Positions 8,996-18,163 of a stretch of 64,000 nt of DNA are shown piece after piece. Under the pieces are notes generated by a model. The model ran no database searches. It was not told the origin of the DNA and saw only the letters and a list, made by a program, of their open reading frames with translations. Every line of letters begins with the position of its first letter. Position 1 is the first letter of the stretch. Source of the stretch: Pseudomonas sp. L5B5 (GTDB lineage Bacteria > Pseudomonadota > Gammaproteobacteria > Pseudomonadales > Pseudomonadaceae); NCBI RefSeq assembly GCF_020520285.1, contig NZ_CP084742.1, forward strand, positions 6,249,501 to 6,313,500, in the 5' to 3' direction. A program made the position numbers and the translations under genes.

Positions 8996-9769
8996 TCAAT
9001 TGGATCGGCGGTTGATTTCGTAGCTGGCTCCGATACCGATCGACTTGGTGAACGGGATCAGCTGGTTGAGGTACACATCCACCCATTCGATGCCATTGCC
9101 GACACTGGACTTGGGCACGAACACCACGTCACCACGTTGCAGCAGCACCGGTGAGGCCCCGGCATTACCGGCGATCATGAACTTGCGGTAGTCGAAGAAG
9201 TACGTCTTGTAACGCCCGTCCTCGCCTTCGCGCAGCAGGGCGATGTTGCGGCTGTCGCCCACTGACAGCAGCCCGCCGGCACCGACGATGGCCTGCTCCA
9301 GGGTGGTGGTCACGGTGACGGGCAGGGAGGCCGGGTTGCGCACCGAACCGCCGACGAACACCGTGTTGCCCGGCGCCTGGTTGATGTTCACGGTCAGCGC
9401 CGAGTCCTGGTAGATGTTCTTCAGCTTGTTTTCCAGGACCTGGGTCAGTTGCTGCGGCGTGAGCCCCGCCGCCTTGACCTGGCCGGCATAGGGATAGGAG
9501 AAGGTGCCGTCGTTGAGCACGGTGAACAGCGTCAGCTCGTAGATCGAGTTGGCGGTGAACGCCGAGATCGACGGTGCCTCACCGGTGTTGCGCACGATGC
9601 GCAGCGTATCTCCCGGACGAATTCGCTGTGGCGGCAACGGCTTGCCGGCCAGGGCCTCGCCGGCACGGTGGCCTTCCTTGAGGTCCTGTCCGGGGGGCAG
9701 CTCCACTTTCGCCGGTATGGAGCAGGCGCACAGCATGAGAATACTGGAAATCAGCAGCAGTCTTTTCAT
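8996..9769 (-). CDS. pslD: PslD, Wza-like outer-membrane export lipoprotein
   Basis: A 257-residue polysaccharide-export protein. The N-terminus MKRLLLISSILMLCAC gives a lipoprotein signal with LCAC as lipobox (Cys16). The Poly_export (BexD/CtrA/VexA) domain follows at about 50-140 (RPGDTLRIV, GTFSYPYAGQVKAAGLTP) and a SLBB-like domain at about 140-220. It should form the periplasm/outer-membrane part of the Psl exporter with PslE. At 257 residues it lacks the long C-terminal helix region of E. coli Wza, as is usual for this branch. It is followed by pslE after 18 nt. Confidence 0.87.
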   Translation of the reverse strand: MKRLLLISSILMLCACSIPAKVELPPGQDLKEGHRAGEALAGKPLPPQRIRPGDTLRIVRNTGEAPSISAFTANSIYELTLFTVLNDGTFSYPYAGQVKAAGLTPQQLTQVLENKLKNIYQDSALTVNINQAPGNTVFVGGSVRNPASLPVTVTTTLEQAIVGAGGLLSVGDSRNIALLREGEDGRYKTYFFDYRKFMIAGNAGASPVLLQRGDVVFVPKSSVGNGIEWVDVYLNQLIPFTKSIGIGASYEINRRSN

Positions 9770-9837
9770 CGAGCGGTCTTCCTGGCGTACATAGTCACAA
9801 CTCCCTGTCGGGCCAGATTGGGGCGTGGAGCGTGGTC

Positions 9838-11295
9838 TCAGGTCTTGGCGGTCTCAGCGGGTGCCCGTCCGTAAATATCGTTGAAGCGCACGATATCGTC
9901 CTCGCCGAGGTATTCCCCACTTTGCACCTCGATCATCACGAGGTCGATCACCCCGGGATTGACTAGGCGATGGGTACGACCAGGCTTGATGAAGGTCGAC
10001 TCGTTGGTGTTGAGCAGGAACTCGTCTTCGCCATTGGTCACCCGGGCCATGCCGCTGACGACGATCCAGTGTTCGCTGCGGTGGTGGTGCATCTGCAGCG
10101 ACAGGGATGCGTTGGGCTTGACCATGATGCGCTTGATCTTGAAGCGCGGTCTTTCCTCCAGCACGGTGTAGGTGCCCCAGGGGCGGGTCACCGTGCGATG
10201 CAGCTTGTAGGCATCGTGGCCCAGGCGCTTGAGTTCCTGGGCGATCAGCTTGACATCCTGGCTGCGCTTGCCATCGGCGACCAGCAAGGCATCGGCGGTG
10301 TCGATGATGATCAGGTCGTTCAGGCCGACCGCACCCACCAGGCGCTTGCGCGAGTCGATGTAGCAGTTGCTGACGTCGTGCAGCACGGTCTCGCCGTTGC
10401 ATTGGTTGCCGTGTTCGTCCGCGGGGGTCAGTTCGCGCATCGCCTGCCATGAGCCGATGTCGCTCCAGCCGAGCTGGCAGGGCACCACTGCGACTTTTTT
10501 CGAGCGTTCCATCACCGCGTAGTCGATGGAAATGTCCGGGGCCTGGGCGAAGCTGTCGCCGTCCAGTTCCACTTGCAGTTCGTGCTTGCCCTCCTTGCGG
10601 TGGCTCAGCTCCAGGCAGCGCTCGACCGCGTTGATGACCTCGGGAACCCATTCGCGCAGTTCCTGGAGGATGGCATCGACGCGCATGCAGAACATGCCGC
10701 CATTCCACAGGTGCTGGCCGCCGTCGACGTAGCGCTGGGCGGTGGCGGCGTCGGGTTTTTCGACGAAACGGTTGACCTGGAAACCGTCTTTATTCAGGCC
10801 CTTGCCTTTCTCGATGTAGCCAAAGCCGGTCTCGGCGTGGGTCGGCACGATGCCGAAGGCCACCAGCCACCCCCGGTCGGCCAGGTGCCGGGCGCTGTCT
10901 ACGGCGGCGATGAAGGCGTCCAGATCCTTGATCAGGTGGTCGGCTGGCAGTACCAGCAGTTGTGCATCCTCGCCGTACAGCCGACTGACGTGCAGGGCGG
11001 CGGCGGCGATGGCCGGCGCGGTGTTGCGTCCGGAGGGCTCGAGGATGAAGTCCAGGTCGATCCGCTGCTTGTTCAGCAGCCGGTAGTCGTCCAGGGTGCG
11101 GAAGAACACTTCGCGGTTGGTCACCGTCAGCAGGCGACCGACATCGTTCAGGGCCGTGGCCCGTACGAAAGTCTTCTGCAGCAGGTTTTCGCCATCGGGC
11201 AGGCGCATGAAGGGTTTGGGCATCGCCTCGCGGGATACCGGCCACAGACGGGTGCCGGCACCGCCAGCGATGATGCAGGGAATGAGTGTGCTCAT
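9838..11295 (-). CDS. pslB: PslB, bifunctional mannose-1-P guanylyltransferase / mannose-6-P isomerase
   Basis: A 485-residue type II phosphomannose isomerase/GDP-mannose pyrophosphorylase. The N-terminal nucleotidyltransferase has the GGAGTRLWPVSRE motif at residues 10-25 and VEKPD near 175. The C-terminal cupin carries RPWGTYTVLEE, then QMHHHRSEHWIVV and NESTFIKPGRTHRL, the metal-binding isomerase site. It makes GDP-mannose, the Psl precursor. It abuts the pslA stop with no gap. Sixty-eight bases without a gene separate it from pslD, where P. aeruginosa carries pslC. AlgA and WbpW are close paralogues; position decides for PslB. Confidence 0.9.
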   Translation of the reverse strand: MSTLIPCIIAGGAGTRLWPVSREAMPKPFMRLPDGENLLQKTFVRATALNDVGRLLTVTNREVFFRTLDDYRLLNKQRIDLDFILEPSGRNTAPAIAAAALHVSRLYGEDAQLLVLPADHLIKDLDAFIAAVDSARHLADRGWLVAFGIVPTHAETGFGYIEKGKGLNKDGFQVNRFVEKPDAATAQRYVDGGQHLWNGGMFCMRVDAILQELREWVPEVINAVERCLELSHRKEGKHELQVELDGDSFAQAPDISIDYAVMERSKKVAVVPCQLGWSDIGSWQAMRELTPADEHGNQCNGETVLHDVSNCYIDSRKRLVGAVGLNDLIIIDTADALLVADGKRSQDVKLIAQELKRLGHDAYKLHRTVTRPWGTYTVLEERPRFKIKRIMVKPNASLSLQMHHHRSEHWIVVSGMARVTNGEDEFLLNTNESTFIKPGRTHRLVNPGVIDLVMIEVQSGEYLGEDDIVRFNDIYGRAPAETAKT

Positions 11296-12729
11296 TCAGA
11301 AGGCCTCGCGGGTCATGATCACTGAGGGAACGGTGCGGAACAGAATGTACAGGTCGAACCAGACCGACCAGTTTTCAATGTATTCCAGGTCGAATTCGAC
11401 ACGTTTTTCGATTTTCTCCAGGGTATCGGTTTCGCCCCGGTAACCGTTGATTTGCGCGAGTCCGGTGATCCCCGGCTTGACCCGGTGGCGCGAGGTGTAT
11501 TCCTTGACCGCCTCCTCGAAGAGAATGCCGGCCGCCTTGGTGGCCGTGGCGTGGGGGCGCGGACCGACCATGGACATGCTGCCGCCCAGCACGTTGAACA
11601 GCTGTGGCAGCTCGTCGAGGCTGGTCTTGCGGATGAAACGTCCGATTCGGGTGATGCGCGGGTCGCCGCGGGTGGTCTGCTTCTCGGCGTTGGCATCGCT
11701 CAGGTGCTGGTGCATGGAGCGGAACTTGTAGACCTGGATCAGGCGGTTGTTGTAGCCGTAGCGCTTCTGCTTGAACAGCACCGGGCCCCTGGAGTCGATC
11801 TTGATGGCCAGGGCCACCATCAGCATGATCGGAGACAGCAACACCAGAGCGATGCTCGAGAGGATCATGTCCTCCATGCGCTTGAAGAATGGCGACCAGC
11901 CCCGCAGCGGCACTTCGGAGGCGTTGAACATCGGCAGGTTGGCCACTTCGGTGATGCGGTTGTGGGCGTGCCGGAAGGCCACCATGTCGGGCACCAGCAA
12001 CACGTTCACCGGCAACCTGCGCAGTTCCCGGATCACGTAGGCCATGCGGTTTTCTGCCGACCAGGGCAGAGCTACCAGGACCTGGGTGACCTTTTCCTCG
12101 CGAATCAGCCGCTCCAGGTCACTGGAATTGCCCAGCAACGGCAGGTTGCACAGGACTTTGGGCAGGCGACCGATACGGTCGTCGATGAAGCCCGTGACTC
12201 CGGAGCGAATATCCTGGTGCTGGGCCAGGTATTCGGCCAAACGCTGGCCGTTCTCCGTGGCGCCCAGGATGACTGCGTTCTGCAGGAACACGCCACGCTG
12301 CATCAGTTGCTGGAACAGGGTCAGGAGGATCAGGCGCTCGATGCCGAAGAGCACGAAACTGCCGAAGAACCAGGCCAGCAGCCCACGATTGTCGATGGCG
12401 CTGAACATCTGCATCGAGTAGTGCATGAACAGCAGCACGCAAAAGGATGCCGACCAGGCGAACAGGGTCAGCTGGAAACGCAACTGGTTGCTGAAGATGG
12501 ATTCGGCATAGACCCCCAGCGCTTGGAAAATCAGCACGCTGATGATGCTGAAGAACACCAGGATGGTCAGGTCGTTCTTGAGTGCCGGATACTCGGGGTT
12601 CGCCAGCAGCAGAAGCAGGAGCCCGGGAAGGATCGCGGTCAGACCATGGACCACGCGGATGCCGAACAGAAAGTACTCGACCATGCTCGGCCGAGTCAGT
12701 AACAGGCTGTCTACAGGTTGCAACCGCAT
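11296..12729 (-). CDS. pslA: PslA, polyprenyl-phosphate hexose-1-phosphate transferase
   Basis: A 477-residue WcaJ-type initiating transferase. Four or five N-terminal membrane helices are followed by a CoA-binding-like domain ([16 protein letters not shown] near residue 155), another hydrophobic segment ([20 protein letters not shown]), and the bacterial sugar-transferase domain with [34 protein letters not shown] and MVGPRPH. It loads the first sugar onto undecaprenyl phosphate. I chose ATG 12729, which has AGGGA 9 nt upstream and gives the usual family length; the frame also extends upstream to 12885 but without family-like sequence. It is first in the operon. Confidence 0.9.
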   Translation of the reverse strand: MRLQPVDSLLLTRPSMVEYFLFGIRVVHGLTAILPGLLLLLLANPEYPALKNDLTILVFFSIISVLIFQALGVYAESIFSNQLRFQLTLFAWSASFCVLLFMHYSMQMFSAIDNRGLLAWFFGSFVLFGIERLILLTLFQQLMQRGVFLQNAVILGATENGQRLAEYLAQHQDIRSGVTGFIDDRIGRLPKVLCNLPLLGNSSDLERLIREEKVTQVLVALPWSAENRMAYVIRELRRLPVNVLLVPDMVAFRHAHNRITEVANLPMFNASEVPLRGWSPFFKRMEDMILSSIALVLLSPIMLMVALAIKIDSRGPVLFKQKRYGYNNRLIQVYKFRSMHQHLSDANAEKQTTRGDPRITRIGRFIRKTSLDELPQLFNVLGGSMSMVGPRPHATATKAAGILFEEAVKEYTSRHRVKPGITGLAQINGYRGETDTLEKIEKRVEFDLEYIENWSVWFDLYILFRTVPSVIMTREAF

Positions 12730-13163
12730 AAGATCAATTCCCTGGATCCGAGGCAAACCGGGACCTGGAAAGATCGGACACCGGTCAACAAATGCACCTT
12801 CACATCGCACAGTCCCGGCACCGCGCGAAACCAGGCCAACCTTCCCTGGCATCAATCGGTATCCATTGGGCAAGCCAGTGCGCACCTATGCGGGTTGGGC
12901 TCCTAGCACCGATCGACCCGACGGCTGTGCTTGCTCCTCTAAACGACTTGGCTGAGTAAAGCTCATGAAACAGCGACTGGCGAGCCGAAAGCCGGGCGGC
13001 GATGAAAGATCTTTTGCCCTGTACCTTTAATCCCCTGCCGGCCCCTGGGGCGGGCGTGCCAGGCGGGTTGCGGAGGAGAAAAATAATTCGATCCGGCAGA
13101 CTTTTTCCTGGCGGGGCGAGGTCAACATCCATCAGGGAACACTGAACGATGGGAGTCGTGGCG
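12730..13163. other. Intergenic region between divergent pslA and the lipid kinase gene
   Basis: These 434 bp contain no convincing gene. The minus strand is the pslA leader; it carries GGA-type motifs just before the start (CGGATCC and AGGGA at about 12738-12751), the kind of site bound by RsmA/CsrA, which is known to repress psl in P. aeruginosa. A minus-strand CTTTACT at 12961-12955 differs by one base from an RpoS-like -10 (CTATACT). Both are guesses from short motifs. GC-rich inverted runs near 13033-13070 have no T tract. Confidence 0.35.
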
Positions 13164-14063
13164 ATGAGTGAGCGCAAGGCACTTTTGATACTGCATGGCA
13201 AGCAGGCCCTCAACGAGCAAGTGCGGGCAGCGGTCGAAGCCCGACGGGCTGCCGGTTGGGAGCTGGCGGTGCGCCTGACCTGGGAGGCGGGGGATGCCCA
13301 GCGCCTGGTGGGCGAGGCGCTGGCTGCAGGCTACCGGCGACTGATCGCCGGTGGTGGTGACGGCACGCTACGGGATGTCGCCCAGGCCCTGGCCGATGCC
13401 GGGAGCCCGTGCAGCCTGGTATTGCTGCCCCTGGGCACCGCCAATGACTTCGCCCGGGCTGCCGGGGTGCCATTGGAGCCGGCGGCGGCCCTGGAATTGC
13501 TGGAAGTGCCGGCCCGGCCGATCGACTTGGGAGAGGTGGACGGGGAAGTCTTCCTCAACATGGCCACCGGCGGTTTCGGCAGCCAGGTCACTGCCAATAC
13601 CTCGGAAGACTTGAAGAAGGTCCTGGGCGGCGTTGCCTACCTGTTCACCGGGTTGTCGCGGTTTGCCGAGCTGAGCGCTGCCTATGGCGAGTTGCAGGGG
13701 CCGGACTTCCATTGGCATGGCGAGCTGCTGGCCCTGGGCATCGGCAACGGGCGCCAGGCGGGTGGCGGGCATGAGTTGTGTCCCCAGGCCCTGGCGGACG
13801 ATGGTCTACTGGATGTCAGCATCCTGCCGGCACCCCAGGAACTGATGGGGACGTTGAAGAACTTGCTGGCCGGGGGGATGGGCATCGACAATCTGTTCAT
13901 TCGCACCCGCTTGCCCTGGGTCGAGATCAAGGCTTCGCGGGGGCTGGATATCAATCTCGACGGTGAGCCGCTGCAAGGCGACCGGTTGCGTTTTGCCGTG
14001 CGGCCCGCGGCCTTGCAGGTGCACCTGCCGGCCGATTCACCCCTGTTGGGTGGCGCCCACTGA
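13164..14063 (+). CDS. yegS: YegS-like lipid kinase (diacylglycerol-kinase family)
   Basis: A 299-residue protein that lines up with E. coli YegS along its length: LLILHGKQ at the start, the nucleotide-binding IAGGGDGTLRDV near residue 65, LPLGTANDFARAAGVP near 95, FLNMATGGFGSQVT near 140, GIGNGRQAGGGHELCPQAL near 200 and NLDGEPLQGDRLRF near the end. YegS phosphorylates lipids such as phosphatidylglycerol using ATP. I chose ATG 13164 with GGGAG at 13151-13155, 8 nt upstream; an in-frame ATG at 13149 lacks a ribosome site. It is divergent from pslA and convergent with the response-regulator gene, only 1 nt from its stop. Confidence 0.9.
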   Translation: MSERKALLILHGKQALNEQVRAAVEARRAAGWELAVRLTWEAGDAQRLVGEALAAGYRRLIAGGGDGTLRDVAQALADAGSPCSLVLLPLGTANDFARAAGVPLEPAAALELLEVPARPIDLGEVDGEVFLNMATGGFGSQVTANTSEDLKKVLGGVAYLFTGLSRFAELSAAYGELQGPDFHWHGELLALGIGNGRQAGGGHELCPQALADDGLLDVSILPAPQELMGTLKNLLAGGMGIDNLFIRTRLPWVEIKASRGLDINLDGEPLQGDRLRFAVRPAALQVHLPADSPLLGGAH

Positions 14064-14064
14064 G

Positions 14065-14724
14065 TCAGTCGTCGAGGCTGATGATGCGTTCGCGCACGGC
14101 GAACAGCACCAGCCCGGCGACGTCGAAGATCTGCAGGCGTTTCATGATCTGCGACCGGTGGGTCTCCACCGTCTTGATGCTCAGGCCCAGCCCCTGGGCG
14201 ATTTCCCGGGTGGACTTGCCGCGCACGATCAGGCGCAGGATCTCCAGCTGGCGTGCCGTCAGGTTGTGGCTGTCCACCGGTGGCGGCTGGTTCTTCTGGC
14301 TGCGGGTCAGGGCCTGGGTGATGACGGTATGGGCGATGGCCGGGCTCAGGTAGCGTTCGTCGTTGCGCAATGCTTCGAGAGCGTGTTCCAGTTCGGTGGC
14401 GGTGGTGTCCTTGAGCAAGTAGCCGTGGGCGCCGGACTCCAGCGCCTGCATGATCAGCGTCGGATCGGTGTGCATCGACAGGATCAGGACCTTGCTGCAC
14501 GGATGGCTTGCCTTGAGCCGACGCAGGGCATCCAGGCCGCCAGTGTGTTTCATCGACAGGTCCAGCAGGACGATGTCCGGATGCAGCCTTTCGACCATTT
14601 CCAGCAGGTGCGCGCCATCATCGGCTTCACCGATCACCGCGTATCCGGGAATGTCCATGACCAGGGCGCGCACGCCAGCCCTGATGAGCGAGTGGTCATC
14701 CACCAACAGTAAGTTACAGGTCAA
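14065..14724 (-). CDS. NarL/FixJ-family response regulator
   Basis: A 219-residue regulator with an N-terminal receiver (VDDHSLIRAG with the acidic pocket, phosphorylatable Asp in DIVLLDLSMK near residue 54, conserved Lys in YLLKDT). A LuxR-type helix-turn-helix follows at about 155-215 (LTARQLEILRLIVRGKSTRE, IKTVETHRSQIMKRL). It overlaps the upstream histidine-kinase gene by 4 nt, so the two form a pair. The gene is convergent with yegS. Targets are not evident; no binding site was identified in the window. Confidence 0.9.
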   Translation of the reverse strand: MTCNLLLVDDHSLIRAGVRALVMDIPGYAVIGEADDGAHLLEMVERLHPDIVLLDLSMKHTGGLDALRRLKASHPCSKVLILSMHTDPTLIMQALESGAHGYLLKDTTATELEHALEALRNDERYLSPAIAHTVITQALTRSQKNQPPPVDSHNLTARQLEILRLIVRGKSTREIAQGLGLSIKTVETHRSQIMKRLQIFDVAGLVLFAVRERIISLDD

Positions 14725-15614
14725 GGTAGAGCCTTATTCGTGCTGGCCCGCTCCAGAGTGCGAGGGGCCCAGGGAAAGAGTGCTTCGATCTGGGTGCCCT
14801 GGTCGGTCTCGCTAGTGACCTTGAGGAAACCGCCCAGCTGGCTGATCCGCTCCTGCATCCCGGCCATGCCGCGCTGCCCCTGTGCACCGGGGTTGGCGGC
14901 CGGGGAGAACCCCTGGCCGTCATCGCTGATGAATAGCGACAAGCCTTCGGGCAGGCGTTGCAGGCGCACCAGCAGGTTGGTCGCCCGGGCATGCCGAAGC
15001 ATGTTGGTCACCGCTTCCTGGGTGATGCGGAACGCGGCGACGGCCATTTCCTCGGGAATGCCCGCCAGGCGCTGGTGGCATTCCAGGCTCCAGTGCACCG
15101 AGGTGTTTTCCAGGGTCTTGAGCAAGTGCGCGCGCAGGCTGGCTTCCAGGCCCAGGCTGGTGAGTTGCCGGGGATTGAGAATGGCGGAAACGTCGCGCAC
15201 TTTGGTCAGGGTTTCTTCCAGTGTGGTGCCGAGTACTGCGAAATGTTCCTGCAGGTCTTCTGGCTGGCGGCGCTTGAGCCAGTCAGCCTGCAACTTGGCG
15301 GCAGTCAGCAACTGGCCGATGTCGTCGTGCAGTTCGCGGCTGAGTCGGTGGCGTTCGTTTTCCTTGACCTGCAGCAGGCGCTCGGCGAGTTCCTGGGGCT
15401 GGAAGCGAATGGACTTGCGCGAGTAGCCGTATTGCACCCAGATGCAGGCCAGTGCTGCCACGTTGAGGACCACCAGGGTCAGGGGCAGGGAGTGACCCAG
15501 GCAATAGACCAGGACCGTGCCCACTGCCGAGCAGGAGCACAGCAACAGGCTGAGCCAGCGCAGGTGATCACGGGTGGGAGGCCAGGAAAGGAGTGACTTG
15601 AGGCTGGCGTACAT
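14721..15614 (-). CDS. Membrane sensor histidine kinase of the NarX/HisKA_3 type
   Basis: About 297 residues. Two hydrophobic segments near residues 18-65 (LSLLLCSCSAVGTVLVYCLG, LTLVVLNVAALACIWVQY) with almost no periplasmic loop anchor it. The HisKA_3 dimerisation helix has RHRLSRELHDDIGQLL with the phospho-accepting His. The ATPase domain shows ITQEAVTNMLRHARA (N box), SDDGQGF and GMAGMQERI (G box). With so little outside the membrane, the signal is probably sensed within the membrane or inside the cell. The start is uncertain: ATG 15614 has no clear ribosome site, and the frame can be extended 33 codons to a TTG at 15713. It is partnered with the overlapping regulator. Confidence 0.85.
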   Translation of the reverse strand: MYASLKSLLSWPPTRDHLRWLSLLLCSCSAVGTVLVYCLGHSLPLTLVVLNVAALACIWVQYGYSRKSIRFQPQELAERLLQVKENERHRLSRELHDDIGQLLTAAKLQADWLKRRQPEDLQEHFAVLGTTLEETLTKVRDVSAILNPRQLTSLGLEASLRAHLLKTLENTSVHWSLECHQRLAGIPEEMAVAAFRITQEAVTNMLRHARATNLLVRLQRLPEGLSLFISDDGQGFSPAANPGAQGQRGMAGMQERISQLGGFLKVTSETDQGTQIEALFPWAPRTLERASTNKALP

Positions 15615-16147
15615 AGCGGATGGAGCCAATGAATGTTCGCTGCGAGGAGGCTGGTCACGGGTCGATGACCAGGCTTGTTTGAGAAACGGTACTGATTGAA
15701 TGTCCGATTTCAATCAACTCTGCCTGTATCTCTGCTACAGGCTTTGTAGTGATTGTCTATATTGGAGTCAATGTGCCATTAAGTATGTCCATTAGTGCGC
15801 CACATAATACCACCGAAGATACCGTCGGTCGCGTTAATGCGCCTAGGCATATATGTCCCGGAGGTCAGGAAAGCAGGGGTTAATTGCTGCTGTCCCGGGT
15901 TGCCAGGGGAGTATCAAGGGCAATGAATCCGGGGTGCAATTCGCTCCGCCAGGCACGCGCAAGTCCCGGAACCATGAGTGCCGGCTTGGACGAAAGTTGG
16001 AACTATTTCGGCGGTCGATGTCGTTCTTGGGTATGGGCTGTTCAATAACGACAGTGGTTTGGATAGTTAGCCGCCTACTTATTTATCTTATGGGGCCTGG
16101 CTATCGTTGCCGATGTTCTATCCGGCACCTGTTTGATTAGTGCAACT
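15615..16147. other. Intergenic region without a recognised gene
   Basis: About 530 bp with visibly lower GC than its flanks, especially 15740-15860 and 16040-16120. Short open frames exist on both strands but none has a ribosome site plus family-like sequence. The region near 15720-15800 presumably carries the promoter of the histidine-kinase operon on the minus strand. No clear terminator was found. Confidence 0.4.
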
Positions 16148-16585
16148 TCAGTGTCTGCAAGAGGGGAGTGCGCAGGTGCAGTTTTGCGAAACCTGGTCGC
16201 TCAGTTCCTCGATCAGCATGACCTGCTCACTGTCATCCATGTTGAGCTGGCCATCGCGCGGGTCGATCAGTTCCAGTTGCCAGGCCATCAGCGTCAGGCA
16301 GCTCTTGAGGGCCTCGAGGACCTGGTCGTTGAGATCCAGCGGGTGATGCGTGCCCTTGAGCAGGCCGTGGATGTGCAGGGAAAATTCCGAGAGTGGGCTG
16401 ATGGCGTGACGGGCCGCGCACTGAGCCAGGCGCTGCAGGGTGACGAGCAGGCAACTGATGGCTTCGTCGTCGTTCCTGATCAGGTGCAGATGGCTCAGGC
16501 AGTCTTCCGATTTTGCCAGCAGGGTCTGGGCTTCAAGCAGGAATTCGGGCAGAGGGGTCGTGCACTCATGGCCGTCCTTTAGCAT
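16148..16585 (-). CDS. Small helical protein resembling a degenerate CheA Hpt (P1) domain
   Basis: A 145-residue acidic, helix-rich protein. Its pattern (FLLEAQTLLAKSEDCLSHL, a variable link, a helix SCLLVTLQRLAQCAARHAIS, then FSLHIHGLLKG and EALKSCLTLMAWQLELID) resembles the first three to four helices of CheA-type phosphotransfer domains. Where CheA has the H-S-I-K-G phosphorylation motif this protein has Q-R-L-A-Q, so the phospho-accepting His appears to be absent. ATG 16585 is preferred to 16597 because GGAG lies 6 nt before it. It is divergent from cheV across a 560-bp gap. I infer a possible chemotaxis or phosphorelay role without phosphotransfer; the family match is from pattern only. 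Confidence 0.6.
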   Translation of the reverse strand: MLKDGHECTTPLPEFLLEAQTLLAKSEDCLSHLHLIRNDDEAISCLLVTLQRLAQCAARHAISPLSEFSLHIHGLLKGTHHPLDLNDQVLEALKSCLTLMAWQLELIDPRDGQLNMDDSEQVMLIEELSDQVSQNCTCALPSCRH

Positions 16586-17147
16586 GCTTATCTCCATGAC
16601 TTCGTTTCCGATGGCGGGATAGGGCGTTGGCTGAACGGTTTCAAGTTGGAAGGTGTTTTGGGAGTTTGAGTAGTAGACAAGTCTGGCGTTTTTTCAGTAG
16701 TCGCAACCTGGCGCGATGAGCGTGTTTCATCGTTTGCCGCTGGTAGCCGGATACCGCCCGCAGCGAGGCAGCGCATGGGTGCCGGGACTGTGTGAACGGG
16801 GGGCTTTAGGCTTGAAAGGGGGCCGGGCCACCCTTCTGCGATTAAAAACAAAAGCCTGACTCCATTCATGCAGTGAGAATGGCGTCACATTAATGGCTAT
16901 TGGATATTGCGAATATCAGGCTGGTCCTGATTGTTGATAGGGGAATCCCCTAGGCACGGGAACCTTCCACCGAGATAGAGGTCTCGGCGGCGCAGCAGGC
17001 ATGCTGCTGAATTGACCACTTCAGTAAAGCATGATGTTAATGTGACATCAATGGCTTTGTATGGCAATTTGCATACGGGTCAAGATACGGCGCACCTGGC
17101 CGATATCAGTCTTTAGTGAATTCATCAGCACAGCCCAGGAGTCATTA
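16586..17147. other. Palindrome-rich intergenic region between the Hpt-like gene and cheV
   Basis: No gene is seen in about 560 bp. Between 16884 and 17046 there are four compact inverted repeats: GATATT-GCG-AATATC (16903-16917), TAGGGGA-A-TCCCCTA (16938-16952), CCGAGA-6 nt-TCTCGG (16970-16987) and CAGCAG-5 nt-CTGCTG (16993-17009). They are flanked by an outer 10-bp inverted pair, GTCACATTAA (16884-16893) and TTAATGTGAC (17037-17046). This may be a structured leader, a small RNA or a set of operators for cheV; the function is not established. Confidence 0.45.
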
Positions 17148-18083
17148 ATGGCCGGCATTCTCGACACGGTAGATCAACGCACGCAACTGGTGGGTGAGAA
17201 TCGCCTGGAAATCCTCATGTTCCGCCTGGCCGGTCGACAGCTGTTCGCGATCAACGTCTTCAAGGTTCAGGAAGTCCTGCAACTGCCGAAACTGACCCTG
17301 ATGCCCCAGCGCCACCCCTTCGTCTGCGGCGTGGTCAACCTGCGTGGCCAGACCCTGCCGGTGATCGACCTGTCCCAGGCCATCGGCATGCGGCCGCTGG
17401 TGCCGGGGCCCAACAGCACCATCATCGTCACCGAATACAACCGGTCGGTGCAGGCATTCCTGGTCGGTGGTGTGGATCGCATCGTCAACATGAACTGGGA
17501 AGCCATCATGCCGCCGCCGACCAGCGCCGGTCGCCAGCATTACCTGACCGCCATCAGCAAGGTCGATGACCAACTGGTGGAAATCATCGATGTCGAGAAG
17601 GTGCTGGCCGAGATCGTGCCCTACAACGCCAAGGTTTCCCGTGACAAGCTCGACGACCCGCTGCTGGCTCGCGCCCGTGACCGCGAGGTATTGCTGGTGG
17701 ACGACTCCAACGTGGCCCTGTCGCAGTTGCGCGACACCCTGGGTCAGTTGGGGGTGAAGATGCACATCGCCAGCGATGGCCTCAAGGCCTTGAACATGCT
17801 CAAGGCCTGGGCCGATACCGGGGTCGACATGACCGAGAAGCTGCTGATGGTGTTCACCGATGCCGAGATGCCGGAAATGGACGGCTATCGCCTGACCACC
17901 GAGATCCGCAATGACCCACGCCTGCGCGGTCTCTACGTGGTGCTGCATACCTCGTTGTCGGGCAGTTTCAACGAATCCATGGTCAAGAAGGTCGGTTGCG
18001 ACAACTTCCTCTCCAAGTTCCAGCCCGACAAACTGGTGGATGTGGTCCGCCAGCGCCTGCTGCTGGATGAGGTCAGCGCCTGA
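17148..18083 (+). CDS. cheV: CheV-type chemotaxis coupling protein (CheW-receiver fusion)
   Basis: A 311-residue protein with a CheW domain at about residues 15-155 (RLEILMFRLAGRQLFAINVF, VCGVVNLRGQTLPVIDLS) fused to a receiver domain at about 175-305. The receiver has the acidic pair in LLVDDSNV, the phosphorylatable Asp in VFTDAEMPEMDGYRL, and a conserved Lys in NFLSKFQPDKL. CheV couples chemoreceptors to CheA and can act as a phosphate sink or adaptation element. ATG 17148 follows AGGAG by about 7 nt. It is monocistronic by layout: an 80-nt gap to the MOSC gene and a long, structured upstream region. Confidence 0.92.
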   Translation: MAGILDTVDQRTQLVGENRLEILMFRLAGRQLFAINVFKVQEVLQLPKLTLMPQRHPFVCGVVNLRGQTLPVIDLSQAIGMRPLVPGPNSTIIVTEYNRSVQAFLVGGVDRIVNMNWEAIMPPPTSAGRQHYLTAISKVDDQLVEIIDVEKVLAEIVPYNAKVSRDKLDDPLLARARDREVLLVDDSNVALSQLRDTLGQLGVKMHIASDGLKALNMLKAWADTGVDMTEKLLMVFTDAEMPEMDGYRLTTEIRNDPRLRGLYVVLHTSLSGSFNESMVKKVGCDNFLSKFQPDKLVDVVRQRLLLDEVSA

Positions 18084-18163
18084 CTCTGCCTGTCGGCCTC
18101 GCGGTCCTTTGTTTCACCGGGGCGCTGGTATAGGGTGGGGGTTTTCCCAGGAGGGAGCAGGAC

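Noticed and set aside
7268..9154. A 628-codon plus-strand frame opposite pslE and pslD
   Set aside because: Same antisense effect; rich in Gln/Ala/Gly/Val with no domain.
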